A program made the translations under genes and the position numbers. A stretch of DNA of 64,000 nucleotides from Bretschneidera sinensis (Eukaryota; Streptophyta; Magnoliopsida; Brassicales; Akaniaceae). Location: assembly GCA_023935145.1 (NCBI GenBank), contig CM043699.1, positions 60,528,638-60,592,637 of the forward strand, in the 5' to 3' direction. The notes under the pieces are model-generated. The model was given only the letters and a program-made list of their open reading frames with translations. It had not been told where the DNA came from and did not search any database. Shown here in pieces: positions 44,807 to 56,900 of the stretch (the first letter of the stretch is position 1; each line of letters opens with the position of its first letter).

Positions 44807-45370
44807 GCACCAAAATTGGAATTGAAACCCTTACCAGATCATCTGAAATATGCATTTTTGGGAGAAGAAGAAACTCTTCCGGTGATAATCCTAAACAAAC
44901 TCTCCATATTAGAGGAAGAAAAGTTGATTCGGATGCTTAGAGAGTATAAAAAGGCATATTGGGCTGTCAAGCATTGCAACATGGGAATGGATGAATCAGG
45001 CGAACAAAGGAAATTACAATTGCAAGAGTTGGAAGAAATCCGCAATGATGCCTATGAAAGCTCGAGAATATACAAAGAAAAGACTAAAGCCTTTCATGAT
45101 CGACTGATTTCTAGGAAAAAAATTTCTATTAGTAAGAAAGTTTTACTTTATCACTCTAAACTGAAGTTATTTCCTGGTAAATTGCGTTCTAGATGGGTAG
45201 GTCATTTTATTGTTACTAATGTATTTCCTCATAGTGCAGTTGAAATACAAAGTTCGGACACAGGTAAAACTTTTAAGGTCAATGGTCATCGTTTGAAACC
45301 TTTTTATGAAGGTTTTCAAGTGTATAATGTTGATCAAATTATTTTGGAATGTCCGACTTATGGCGATTAA
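44807..45370 (+). pseudogene. In-frame fusion of RT start to integrase end (deletion derivative)
   Basis: Open frame of 184 codons. The first 45 or so ([23 protein letters not shown], up to MLREYKKA) are the N-terminal edge of Athila RT. From [11 protein letters not shown] onward it is the integrase C-terminal region ([40 protein letters not shown]). RT catalytic core, RNase H and integrase core are missing, a loss of about 3 kb judged from family size. The join at about 44947-44962 falls where the two parents share similar bases around AAAGGCATATTGGG, so a microhomology-mediated deletion or template switch is likely. The fusion remains in frame. Confidence 0.85.
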
Positions 45371-45899
45371 GAGGTGGCAATGTCTAGCCAAAGACGTTAA
45401 AGAACGGTGCTTTTGGGAGGCAACCCAACTTTTTGTATTAATTTCCTTGTTTTCTTTATTTTATTCCTTTTTCTTTTATTTAGATTATTTTTATTTTTAT
45501 TTTTTTTTCATTTCTCAGAGTGCATTTGATTTTCTTTCCAATTTTTTTGGCAAAAGATGATTTTTGTAACCCGTGGGCACGCCTTCTGGAAAATCTTGAA
45601 TCTTGGAATTGGGCAACAAACCATAAGAAATCTTTGAATACAACGTGCCTACGCCTTATTCCAATTGTTCTCATAGTTGAAAGAGTAAAAAAAAACAAAT
45701 AATAATTATCTATATTATTATTTTTTTCTTTTAAGTTGCCCTAACTCTTCTCTTGCTCTAAATTATCCAGCCGCCTACTTCACCCAGATCACCCAACCCC
45801 GCACTAGAAGCTCGACCACCGAGATCACCTAGCCCTACGCCAGACCACCTGTTTCGCACCACCACGCGACCACCGAGCACCGCCCCAGTCCACCCCTGC
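45371..45899 (+). other. Spacer between pol and env-position ORF
   Basis: T-rich non-coding stretch. It contains CGTGGGCACGCC (45572-45583) and CGTGCCTACGCC (45644-45655), similar to the GC-rich pair in the Athila-like LTRs (30724, 30779), and a C-rich patch at 45770-45900. Confidence 0.6.
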
Positions 45900-46325
45900 A
45901 TGCCACCTAACCCCGCGCGAGCAGAACAATCCCTTAGACACCACACAGCCCTCCACCGGTCCACTTCTATCTTTCTTCCTCACGCTATGGGAAAGAGAAA
46001 GATTGCTCCAAGCCAATTGAACACACAGCAAGGAACCCCTCCGGTGCGTACAAGAGCTAGAACTGGGAAAGGGAAGCACATTCTTCCACCTTCAGAATCG
46101 GATTTTAAAGGGAATTTGACATTCATTAAAAAGAAAGATAAGGCAAGGTATCAGGACATCTATAGGCGGTCAATTATCCCCTGTAAGTATATTCATCACC
46201 CTACAATGGAAGCTTTGGATATCTCTACTGCTATGTTTGAGCTCATTGACAATATAGGGTGGCAAACTTACTTTTTCATTACTTGCCCGACATTTATTGA
46301 ACTAGTCAGAGAATTTTACACTACT
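45900..46325 (+). pseudogene. Athila-type env-position ORF, first part
   Basis: Frame from 45900 or, more typical of the family, from the Met at 45987 (MGKRKIAPSQLN). A basic N-terminus is followed by YQDIYRRSIIPCKYIHHP and FIELVREFYTT, the start of the ATHILA/putative plant transposon protein domain. It is interrupted at 46325 by the solo LTR and continues in frame from 47782. Function unknown; sometimes called env-like by position only. Confidence 0.85.
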
Positions 46326-47776
46326 TGATTACGCCCAAAACATAACGCGGTTATTGTAGTACAGTTTTGGGGTGTCGATTCCACAGGGAAACAAGTTAAG
46401 CACAACAGAAGGTGTAAACCTCAACACAAACGATAAAAGATTAAAAGGATAAAATCTGAGTTATTTTGAGGAAAGGGTAATTTTGTAAATAAGTTTAAAA
46501 TAAAAATGACAACAAGGTTCTGAGAATCTTCCCTAGGTTCGTTGCTCTAATCCTAACTTGATTCAGTTGTTTTTATCTCGATTGCAGGTTTCACATCCCA
46601 AACAAGCAATCGGAAAATATTCAATTAAAGTGCATTTATAAATCCTAATGTAATCGCTATGAATTATTCTTTACTTTCTAACACACATGATCTAACTTAT
46701 AAATTATCAAGAGACGACGATATATCTAAAATGATGATACCGCAGCAATAGACAAATCTATAAAAGAGATCTACCGGACTCAATCACACCCAAACAGATA
46801 CACATAAGAAAAGCCTGACTGAACTTATATGAAAAAGAAGCATGCAACCACCAGAGTTATAATAAATCTACTAATTAAATTAAGAATAAAACATAACAAT
46901 ATTTAATGAAAATAATTCCAACTACAACCGAATCAAATAAAGGAAAATAAGAATAACTACACCTAGGGATTCATCCCTTCGCCTTGCTTGGAGACTAGCC
47001 GGTCATGGGGCTCATGCGTCCTCGAGTTGCCTCCGGCCTCCCGACGATCATCTCTCCCGATCTTCAAACTTTAAACTTCGGATTCCTCCTAAAGGCCCTC
47101 TGGATTGCCCTTGAAGGCCCTCTGGATTCATCCCCGATTGATTTCCAAAGCTAAAGTGGAGTGGGTCTTATATAGGCAAATACCAAGAGTGCAATGTGTT
47201 TTCAATCTGATGTGGGATGTGAGATATAGAAATATGTTTTCCAACCGATGTGGGATTTAAGCCCAAAATACGCTGAAATCCAGCACAGCCCGCACAGCCT
47301 GACCTTTGTCTACTAAAACTGCCATAACTTTCTCTAGAAAAATCCTTTTGATGAACCGTAAAATTCTCCAGAAAATAGACTTCTGGATCTTTCTAAGCAT
47401 ATATGGCTCATCTCTTGGTTCTTCTTGTATCAATACAGTTTAATTTTCAAAGATGATTGATCTGTACGGGCAATTCTCGCAATTAAGTGAAACTATTTTC
47501 CAATGCGGGCAGCAGTTGTTGCTCTTTTAAGCCCTTCATCTTGTACTTCCAGAAGTATTCCTTCACTCCAGTATACCTAGAGTCTTTGTGCTTCAAGCAA
47601 TGATAACTTTTCCTCCTCTTTTGAGCTTAAAGTACCTGAAAATGCACCTAAGTAGATCAATGATCCAAGAATGATACTTTAGAGTTGTTAACGTATAAAA
47701 GTGCAATTAAAACCTAGATCAACCCTAAAATGCTAACAATTAAGTACTGTTAAGATGCATTTTATGACTCTTATCA
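46326..47776 (-). mobile_element. Solo LTR of another Athila-type element, inserted in the env-position ORF
   Basis: Begins TGATTACG and ends TTATCA, flanked by the exact 5-bp duplication CTACT (46321-46325 and 47777-47781); 1451 bp with no internal coding region. On the minus strand it opens TGATAAGAGTCATAA, like the Athila-like LTR (TGATAAGAATTCATAA). It has a TATA box CCTATATAAG (47167-47176, minus) and ends with a GGAATCGACACCCC-type stretch as Athila LTRs do. It is probably the product of LTR-LTR recombination after insertion. Confidence 0.85.
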
Positions 47777-48555
47777 CTACTTTTAAGTTTAACAAGCCTA
47801 ATAATTTCACACTTCACAGCCCACAAGTAGTCAAGTTTAAATTTATGGGAGAAGAATTTAAGCTCTCAATCACTGAATTCAACATTGCCTTTGGATTTAT
47901 CTCTGAAGAATATGCTAAGTCTGATGAATATTTGAACAGTTCTTGTGATTTTAGTGAGGCCTTTGAATCAGTTAGATTGTATAACACTATGTCCACTGCT
48001 GATCACTATGACCCAAGTAAATCCAAAGATACCTACCTCTGTGATCCTGTCTTGAAATACCTTCATAGGTTTCTTGCCTTTACTTTTTCGGGTATGAAGG
48101 ATTTTGCTGCAGTGCTGTCAAAAGCTGAATTTTATTTTTTGTGGTGCATACAAAACAAAATCAAAGTGAATCTTGGGCGTTGGTTAGCTTCACAATTTGC
48201 TGGTGTCCTTAAAGACAAGTGTCCTTTGATTTTAGGTTCACTAATCACCCACTTAGCTGTTCATGAAAAATTGATTGATCTTGAGAATAATGATCTTCAT
48301 GTTGCTTGTAAGATGTTGCCCTTGGACTTATATTGTTTGGAGGGGATAGGGTTAGTTAGAAGAAAATAGAGTATCTTCTATTTTTATCCACCAGGACCCG
48401 TTCTGACACGACCACAACGCAAGCTCTTTGACCCAAACGATGATGACGAGGTTGAAGACTTTATAGACTTGCCTTCCACGTCCGCTGCATCTTCCCAAGG
48501 ACAATTTGGCGATCAACTTGCGAGACTCGTAGACAAAGTGACCAGAGAAACTTGA
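47777..48555 (+). pseudogene. Athila-type env-position ORF, second part
   Basis: Continues the 45900-46325 frame after the solo LTR. It contains VKFKFMGEEFKLSI, YLCDPVLKYLHRFLAFTFSG and EFYFLWCIQNKIKVNLGRW, the later blocks of the ATHILA-type domain. TAG at 48367-48369 interrupts it, after which the same frame runs on (FDPNDDDEVEDFIDLP) to TGA at 48553-48555 with an acidic tail. The domain order is the same as in the accessory ORF of the SIRE-like Copia at 38345-39598. Confidence 0.82.
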
Positions 48556-50078
48556 CAGCTTTCTTTGCTTACATGGGATTCACACCACCTTCACCCCCAA
48601 GCACGTGACTGATATCTTGGTTGATGCTCAACATTTTCAGGGGAGTTTTCTACTTACTCTTGTTCTTTTATAGTTTTTGAGCATCTATTTTTGATACATT
48701 GAGGGCAATGTATGGATTAAGTGTAGGGGAGGGTCTTTGACATATGAATTTGATATTACTTTGAACTTTGCTTTTAGCTCCATTTTAATCAATTTTTGCG
48801 TCATTTTTCAAGAAAATTTTCAAAAATCCAAGTGATACTTTAGTTCTTGCTTGTGATCCTTCTCTTCTAAATTCTAGATTCTGTCGATGCTTGTCTTAAA
48901 TGATCTGGATTATTATGAATTATTGAGATAAATTGAGGCGTAATAAGGGATTAGCATGAATGGTTGAATTCTTATTTACTACACAGTGATTAATTGCTCT
49001 TGATGATTGATTGAATAAAAAATGTGTGGGATCTAATGCACATGACCCTTTTTGTGCGCTTTTGAGCCATCGAGCATTCATATTATATTATGCTTCATTT
49101 TCTTAATTGAGTGATTGTCATACATAGTTGATTTTTCTAGAACTTGCTTTGTTATGCATGTCAGGAGACTACACTGTCGAATTAGATGCATTGAATTAAT
49201 AAGGGCATTTAGGTGGAGCCATTTAGCTTTCTTAAAAAGCCTACCTTGATTTTTACCTTAGAAAGCCAATTTTGAACCTTGGCCCTTTTGTTGGAAGTTA
49301 ACCATGGTATAAGCAATATCAATCCATTCTTTTGTCGATTTCCCTCTTTTGAGCCATGAATTGAAGGATCGTACTAGCTTGTTCACATGAAGCTTCAAAT
49401 TATCTTTGAAAGGATTGCAAGATGCTGGGAATAAAGTGATTCAAGTTACAAGTGCCTTGGTCTTTCTCAAAAAAAAAAAGGAAAAAAAGGAAAAAAAAAA
49501 CAACCAGAAATAGAGAAAAGTTGTGCAATTTCAATTGTTTGGAAGTGAATTGATTGAAGAAAACATTTGATGTTATTGAGTTGTGCTTTGTGTGGAGAAG
49601 TTGGTATAATTCCTTTGAGAAAAGTACCTAAAAATTCATTCTCACCACACCTTACCTAAGCCCCGTTACAACCCATTTAAGACCCTTAGATTCTTTGCAT
49701 TCAATTCAATCCATTGATGATAAAGATGTGATATATTAGCAAGCTTATGGTAAAGATCTTCTATGTTTTGACTTGAGAGTTCATTGATACCCTAAAAACT
49801 TTGAGTGTATTGAGTGAATCCAATGAGAGGGTGTTAGATCCTATTGCATTTTGATTTCTAGAAGATTATTGAGGTGATTGTTCATGGGTGTGGTTTATAA
49901 GAATTTATTTTATGAAATTTTTTGTTTCTTATTTGTCTTTAGATTTAAATCTTTAAGGCATGATAATTTGGATTATAGAGGATGAGTAAAGGTATAAGAA
50001 AGAACGATGATGAGAAAAGGTGACGAACTTGAGCTATTGTATGCTTGAGGACAATCATTGTTTAAATGTGGGGGAATT
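48556..50078 (+). other. 3' untranslated region of the Athila-like element with polypurine tract
   Basis: Non-coding 1.5 kb, usual for Athila elements. It includes an A/G-rich low-complexity run at 49469-49501 and ends with GTGGGGGAATT (50068-50078), the priming tract for the 3' LTR. Confidence 0.75.
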
Positions 50079-51498
50079 TGATAAGAATTCATAATATCTA
50101 TATGTATGTTATATTTCCTCATGTTTTAATGGTTATAAATGCTTAAATCTTGGATTTTGATTATGTTTAGTATTTTGTGGAGTAGATTAAGGAGTTAAAT
50201 CAAATTGAATTCAAAATCAAAAGATTTGGAGAGGAAAAATCGGAGCTAAAAAAGATATACATTCTAGAAGCGGTTTTTGCTTAAAGCGTGGGCACGTCCT
50301 GTTTTCCCAGAATGTTCACAGAAGCAGTCAGCAGATAAAGCGTGAGCGTGCCTTACTAGATCCAAGGATCTGACTTAGGGTTACGAATTTTTTGGAGAAA
50401 AACGGATATGTATGATAGCTGGAAAGATTTAGTTACCCATTCTTATCTTTAGAAAAGTATTTGCCAAGACTTCTTATTAAGGTTTAGAAAAAGGGAAAGA
50501 TCCAAATTTAAATTGTAGTGTCCTATCGTCAAGGGACTCTTTCTCTTGTTTAAAAAAGGAAATTTAAATTGAAGACTTTGGAGCCTATACAAAGGAAGGG
50601 GAGAAACCCTAATTAAAAGGGGAGACAGCTTGCAGCCCTAGAGGCACAGATTATTCACAAGAAAAATTCCTCTTATCTTTTCTTTAGGTGTTCTTTTAAT
50701 TATGAGTAGCTAAATATTTTTCTTCTAGCTGAAGGATAATTGAAGTTTTGGTTCTTTAAGAATTGTGAGATCTAAATAATTTTCATTGCTCTTTTATTTC
50801 TTCACTATTTATATATCTTTTATATTTATTAAAAATTATTGTCTTGGTTGATTAATGCAAAGGGCCAGTTGTTCAATTATCAGGTTAATAAATTGCCATT
50901 TAGAACTTTAAATTTGTAATTTTTTAAATGTTCTAATATTAGTGATAAAATAACAAAGTTGATTATAGAGAGATTTTCGGTTTATGTTATGGAGATATAT
51001 AACCTAGTCTAAATGAATCGAGCTTGTATATTTGTTGGCTAGAATTGGTAGTCTCTCTAATTATTAATGTTGTCGATAGATTAAATCCTAAGAGCTTGTT
51101 TAGGTTGTTTATTAACAAGGGAAGTAACCAAAGAGCTTGTTTTGGTTATCGAGAAAGCAATGAGAGATAGGTTGTTAGAGCTTGTTAATAACCATAACCA
51201 ATTTAGTGAAGAATAGAAGATTTTATCCTTGTATCTGTGATCAATTCTCTGAACCAATTCTGAAATTATACCTTTGGTTGGATATTTGCCTGATATTGAT
51301 TTCTCCTTAGTTTTTAGTTGATTATAATTGCTTTCTTTTTTATTTCACTTCAAAATTTCAAACCCCCTTTTTCTTTGCTTTATTTTTCATTAAAATAAAT
51401 CTACCCATTCTCTGTGGATACGACCTTGCTCATCACTGTTACAATTTGTATTTTTTGAGAGTGAGAATTTTATTATTTGTTGGATTCGACACCCACCA
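50079..51498 (+). repeat. 3' LTR of the Athila-like element
   Basis: 1420 bp, TGATAAGAATTC to ACCCACCA, an uninterrupted copy of the split 5' LTR. Its TATA segment is mutated (CCTATACAAAGG near 50583) compared with CCTATATAAAGG in the 5' copy. Confidence 0.93.
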
Positions 51499-52256
51499 AT
51501 TAACGTCTCTGAGGCTGAGCATATTGATTGCTGCTCATACACTCGACCTAAAATTCACCACGCCCGAGCTCTATCATACTTCTTTAGAGCACATAAATGC
51601 ACTCAAGGAAGTGGGGGGCCTCCGATATTGATAAAAAGTTTCACCCAATTATATGAGGTTATATGGACAAACTCTCCTCTAATAGCTTAAGGACATGTGG
51701 AAAACTTTCCTCTAATGACTTGAGGACACGTGGACAACTTCCCCCAGTAGTGTGAAGACACACGGACGGACCCTCTCCAATAAACTGATGACACGCGGAC
51801 GAGCAGTTGACAATACCACTGTCACTCACAGTCTCCCTTGTACTAGGTTGCAAGCATAATTCCAGGGATTACCACTCTTGGACGCCCCCGCACAGACCTG
51901 TAAGCATGATTCCATGGATCACAGCCATTCTTGGGCACCCGGCTATACCTGCTAGCAAAGGGACGAGATCTCTAAGATTGCCCCATCCCGACCACATGGA
52001 CAACCTCACCTCTAAAGCACTATAAAAGGACTAAGGTATGCAAAAACAATTCATATTCAATTTTAAGCTCATTACGAAAAACACTAGCATCATTACCTTC
52101 TCCCTTTTGCCAAACTTTATACTAAAAAGATCGTCGGAGTGTCCTCGGAGGCATCACCCTCCCTCTACTCCGAAGACCTCCTAGTTCATCATACTCCTCT
52201 GTGTAGACCATTGAAGTGCCGACCTCTAGCTCAGTATCATATTTTAAGCATCAACA
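51499..52256 (+). repeat. Right piece of Tat-type LTR-B
   Basis: Starts with the duplicated ATTAA (51499-51503), then resumes the 48-bp U3 repeat. It has promoter block CACTATAAAAGGAC near 52018 and ends TCAACA at 52256. It is the reverse complement of LTR-A (29287-30148). No primer-binding site follows, so it is a 3' or solo LTR, unlike LTR-A. Confidence 0.83.
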
Positions 52257-53460
52257 CCAATGTTTCAAAAAGTAAAGAGAGTGAAGATCGGTTGTTTGTA
52301 GCTAGCCAGTAAAATATAGTTAGTGGTAAAGATGTCAAGTTGATTGAAAATTGATGTACAAATCACATGACCAAGGATATACAAAGTTTCAATTACTTGG
52401 ATATATCTATGAAGACTCCAGTGAGACTTGGAAATGGCTCAATTGTTGAATCAAAAGGACTGTTCCCATAGAAACAAAGAAAGGGGTCAAATATATTAAG
52501 GATGTTCTTTATGTTTCCGATCTGCATCAAAAAAAATTATGTGTTATAAAAATGATGGATAATGCCTAGTCACTTTACTTTGCTAATGATTTTTGCTAAA
52601 TCTATAATCCTTCTAACAAGTTAATAACTAAGGTGAAGATGGTAGATAAAGCATTCCCAATCCACTAGTAATATACTTGTAAGCAGTCAATGAGAACCAA
52701 GTATAAAGAGGAAACTTGGTTGTGGCACAAGAGGTTAGATCACAAAAACTGTTACGTCTTGGAGCAAATGTTTCAGATGCAATTTGTTAAGGAATTTTTA
52801 GAAGTTTCAAACTTTAAAGGAGTTTGTGAAAGGTATGAACTAGGAAAGATGCACCAATTGCAATTTCCTAAAGACAATGCTTAGAGAGCTAGTGAAAAAT
52901 TACAGTTGGTCCACACTAATGTTTGTGGACCTATCATGACCCTTTTCTTGAACAACAATAGGTACTTTATCCTATTTGTTGATGATTTCATTAGGATGAA
53001 TTTGATTTTATTTATGAAAGATAGGTCAAAAGTGTTTAGGGTCTTTTATAAATTCAAGAATTTAGTAGAGAAGCAAAGTGATTGTATTTTGAGGACCACC
53101 AGAAGTGATCAAGGTAGAGAGTACAATCATTAAGAATTTGAAAAGTTTGGTAATGATAGGCTTTGAGCATCAAATTTCTGTTGGTTACACTCTAGAACAA
53201 AATGGAGTGGCTGAAAAAGAAGAATAAATCAGTGATAGAGATGGTTAGGTGTATGCTAAAGGATAAAGAAATACCGAATAAGTTCTGGGTTGAAGCTGTA
53301 TACATTGTTCTCTATCTACAGAACATATGTGCTACCAAGGCTATAAAATGAGTTACACTAATTGAAGCTTAGTCTGGTGTAAAGCCCTTTTGTCAAGCAT
53401 TTGAGAGTGTTTAGCAGTGTATGTTATGTCTAAATCCTCGATGTTAAAAGATATAAGCTT
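52257..53460 (+). pseudogene. Copia pol fragment: protease end, pre-integrase and integrase (Copia-3, left part)
   Basis: Decayed reading frame with a protease-to-integrase stretch (52300-52640), pre-integrase TWLWHKRLDHKNCY near 52710, and integrase core VHTNVCGPIM and LFVDDFIRMN up to GREYNH (52900-53130), then fragments to 53460. Many stops. It is cut at 53460 by Copia-4 and continues at 58363. The 5' part of the element, including gag and 5' LTR, is missing: it abuts the end of LTR-B directly. Confidence 0.82.
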
Positions 53461-53870
53461 TGTTAGAGTTGGTATATACTTCACGAGACCAGATCTGTAG
53501 AACCTCGGACGAACACAGGGGTCTTACTCCCCGGAGAGAGGGTGGGAGTTAGGGGGCAGTGCCCCCAAAACTTTCAGGCCATGTACATGAGTTGGGCCTG
53601 GTTTTTTGCTTGGTAGTTTGGGCTTAGGCCCATGAATAGTCATAGTTCTGCAGCAGAACGAAAATCCTAATTAGACCCTAATTAGGATGTCTTAAGTTGC
53701 TTATAAATACTCTTTATGTACTGAGCATACATTGTAACAAGAGATTTGTGGGGTTGATAATAAGAAACTTCTGGCAGGATGTAGCCCTATTCTGGGGTGA
53801 ACCTGGGTAAATCTTATCTTTTTTTCTTTCTGTTTATAATTTGTGTGATTGATAGGTCTCGAATCGTTCA
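53461..53870 (+). repeat. 5' LTR of Copia-4
   Basis: 410 bp with a TATA-like box TATAAATAC near 53702. It is followed at 53872 by TTGGTATTAGATCC, a two-base-changed primer-binding site. Confidence 0.92.
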
Positions 53871-53908
53871 ATTGGTATTAGATCCAGGTTCAAGGATTAA
53901 CGATTAGA

Positions 53909-56900
53909 GATGTCGGTTGGATCACGGATTGAAATCGAGAAGTTCAGAGGGACGAGCTTCGAGTTATGAAAACTAAAGATAAAGGATCTGCTCATGGATA
54001 GGGATCTGTGGACAGTGATAGTTGATGAGATACCGAAGAGTACGGCGTCCACAGCAGAGGCATCACCGGTGGAGGTTTCATCATCATCTTCAGTGACCAT
54101 CACAGAGTGGGAAAAGCTCGATCAGAAGGCACGAAGTCTGATTCAGCTGTGTATGGTCGATTTTGTTTTGATAAACGTTTCTGGAGAAAAGACTGCGAAA
54201 GATATCTTTTAGAAGCTGGAAAGCTTTTATAAAAGTAAATCTCTAGTAATCAAACTGTTTCTGCGGAAGAAGTTGTACAACCTTCGAATGGCTGAGGGCG
54301 ATTCTTTCTCTGTTCATCTATATGAATTCAACACTTTGATAGGTCAGTTATTATCTATTAGTGTTGATATGATAGATGACAATAAGCTTGTTACGCTGCT
54401 CTATTCACTGCCTGATTCATGGTATAACTTGATAGTTGCGATTGGTAGTGGTACGACTGATCTGTCTTTTGAGAATATCGTGGCAACCCCATTGTCTGAG
54501 GAGATAAGGCAAGAGGGTATATGAAACTTGTCAAATGAGACCTTATTTGTGAAAGGGCAAACCCATGATAAAGACTACAAGTGGTCTGGTGATAAACCTA
54601 AGTTTAGGGGAAGATTGAAAAGTAGGGATAAATCTGAGTTGAAGTGTTGGAAGTATAGGAAGCCTAAGCATCTAAAGAATGAGTGCAGAAGTAAGAGTAT
54701 GAATCCTAAAAAATGAACAGGTGAGATATCAGCTTCAAATAAAAGAAACCAGTATGATAATGATGCTAGTGACTTAATTATGACATCCTGTTTGGATCAA
54801 TCATATCAGAGTGTTTGGATAATTGACACAAGAGCATCCTTTCACATGACACCTCACAGGTACTAGTTTTGTGAGTATAAAACCTTTGATGGGGGAAACG
54901 TTTTATTGGGAGATAACTCTTCGGTGAAAATTATTGGTCGTGGGAAGGTAAAGTTGATGATGAATGATGGGACAGTCAGAACACTTCTAAGTGTGATGCA
55001 TATTTCGGGTCACAGCAGGAACCTAATATCAATAAGCAAGATGGCAGATGGGGGAGTGAATTTCAGCTATGACAAAAATTCATGCAAGATGACTTATGTA
55101 TCGTTAATAATTGCATGAGGTGTTCAGTATGGTACGTTGTACAAGCTATTGGGAAATACAGTACAAAGTCAGTGCAGTGGAGGTTTTATCTCTGAGAAGG
55201 CGACTGATGATGAGGCAACATCCTCTATGTTGTGGCATCAGAGGCTTGGCTATATCGGTGAAAATGGACTATCTAATTTTTGTCAAAGTAGATGGTGAAG
55301 GGAGTCCCAGATTGCTCTATGGGATTCGATTTCTGTGAGCATTGTCTACATGGCAAGCAGAACCGTGTAAGTTTTAAGTCCGCTGGCACGAGGGCAAAGG
55401 ATATTCTGGATTTAATACATAATAATGTGTTTAGGCCAGTTCTGGTCCAATCTCTTGGAAAATCAAGGTATTCTGTCACTTTCATTGATGATTTTTCAAG
55501 GTATGCATGGATTTATTTCATTAAGAGTAAAGTTTAGGCATTTGGTAAATTCCTTGAGTTTAAAGCACTGGTAGAAAATCATATGGAAAGAAAGATAAAG
55601 GTACTGAGAACAGATAATGGAAGGGAATTTTTCTCAGACAAGTTTGAGCAATTTTGTGTGGAAAACGACATTGCAAGATAGAAAACAACTCTATATACAC
55701 CTCAATAAAATGGGGTGGTCGAGAGACTCAATCGGTCACTCATGGAGAAATCGAGGAGTATGTTGAGTCGTGTAGGCTTGGAGCCAGAGTTCTGGGCAGA
55801 GGCTGTAGCTACAACATGTTATCTAAAGAACGGGTCACCTACATCAACTTTACAGGATCAGACACTGTTTGAGGCATTATTCGGGAAGAAGCTTAGTTTG
55901 TCTTATGTTAGGGTGTTTGGGTGTGATGCTTATATGCATGTGCCAAAAAAAAATAGGAACAAACTTGATAGCAAATCAGCGAAGTGCATAAGGGGTACAA
56001 GTTATGGAATCCATAAAACAATGGTACAGTTTACAGCAAAGATGTTGTGTTCAAGGAAACACAAAGGGATGTGGCAGCTGTCCAAGATGTACTAGAACAG
56101 CCAAAACAAGTTCAGATATCTTAGCCTAGTAGATAAAGAGTGGGAAACCACCCCACAGACTGCACCAATTACTTCAGATACTGAGTCAATTGGGTCTAAG
56201 CATGATATTCATGTTTTTGATGTAAAGGATAAGGGATGCTGGCTTGGAGGTAGAGACCACGCCTGTCATAAAGGAGATCAACACGGGTTAGGAGACCACC
56301 CATTAGGTATTCTCTTAGTGCTTGTAGTGCATTATATGCTTTAAATATTACTGGTAATGATCCTAGCATAGTAAAATAGGCAAGGACCTCAGAGGATGCT
56401 ATGAAAGAAGAGATGCAGGCACTGGATAAGAATGAAACATGGAGCCTTATGAAATTGCCTAAAGTTAGGAAGGCAATTGGGTGCAAATTGATTTTCAAGA
56501 AGAAAACAAATGTAGATGGAATAGTAGAAAAGTACAAGGCATGTCTGGTTGCAAAGGGGTACTCACAAATAGAGGGAATTGACTATGGTGAGATATTTTC
56601 CCTGGTAGCAAAGTTGACATCTATCAAATGTGTCTTATCTATGGTAGCTGCTTATGATCTAGAGGTTGAGCAACTGGATGTGAAGACAACTTTCCTTTAT
56701 GGGGACTTAGAGGAGGAAATTTACATGAAACAGCCTGAAGGCTTTGTGGGCAAAGGCAAGGAAGTGTTTGTTTGTAAATTGAAGAAGTTTTTGTACGTAC
56801 TAAAGCAATCACCACGGATGTGGTACCAGAAGTTTGATACATATGTGATTCAGCTTGGGTTCACTAACAACTATGCTGATCATTTCATCTACGTGAAAAG

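Larger units (their letters stand above)
30516..51498 (+). mobile_element. Athila-like Ty3/Gypsy element, internally deleted, hosting two younger insertions
   Basis: Starts TGATAAGAATTC at 30516 and ends ACCCACCA at 51498, with target duplication ATCAA/ATTAA (one mismatch). The 5' LTR is in two pieces (30516-31166 and 41518-42312) around a nested Copia. The 3' LTR is 50079-51498. The primer site TGGCACCGTTGCCGGGG at 42319 and the tract GTGGGGGAATT before the 3' LTR are Athila hallmarks. It keeps gag, protease and an env-position ORF but lacks most of RT, RNase H and integrase. Without the nested pieces it would be roughly 9.2 kb. Confidence 0.9.

Noticed and set aside
45758..46079. Minus-strand frames of 68 and 84 codons rich in Trp/Gly/Arg
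   Set aside because: Antisense of the Pro-rich start of the env-position ORF; no domain.
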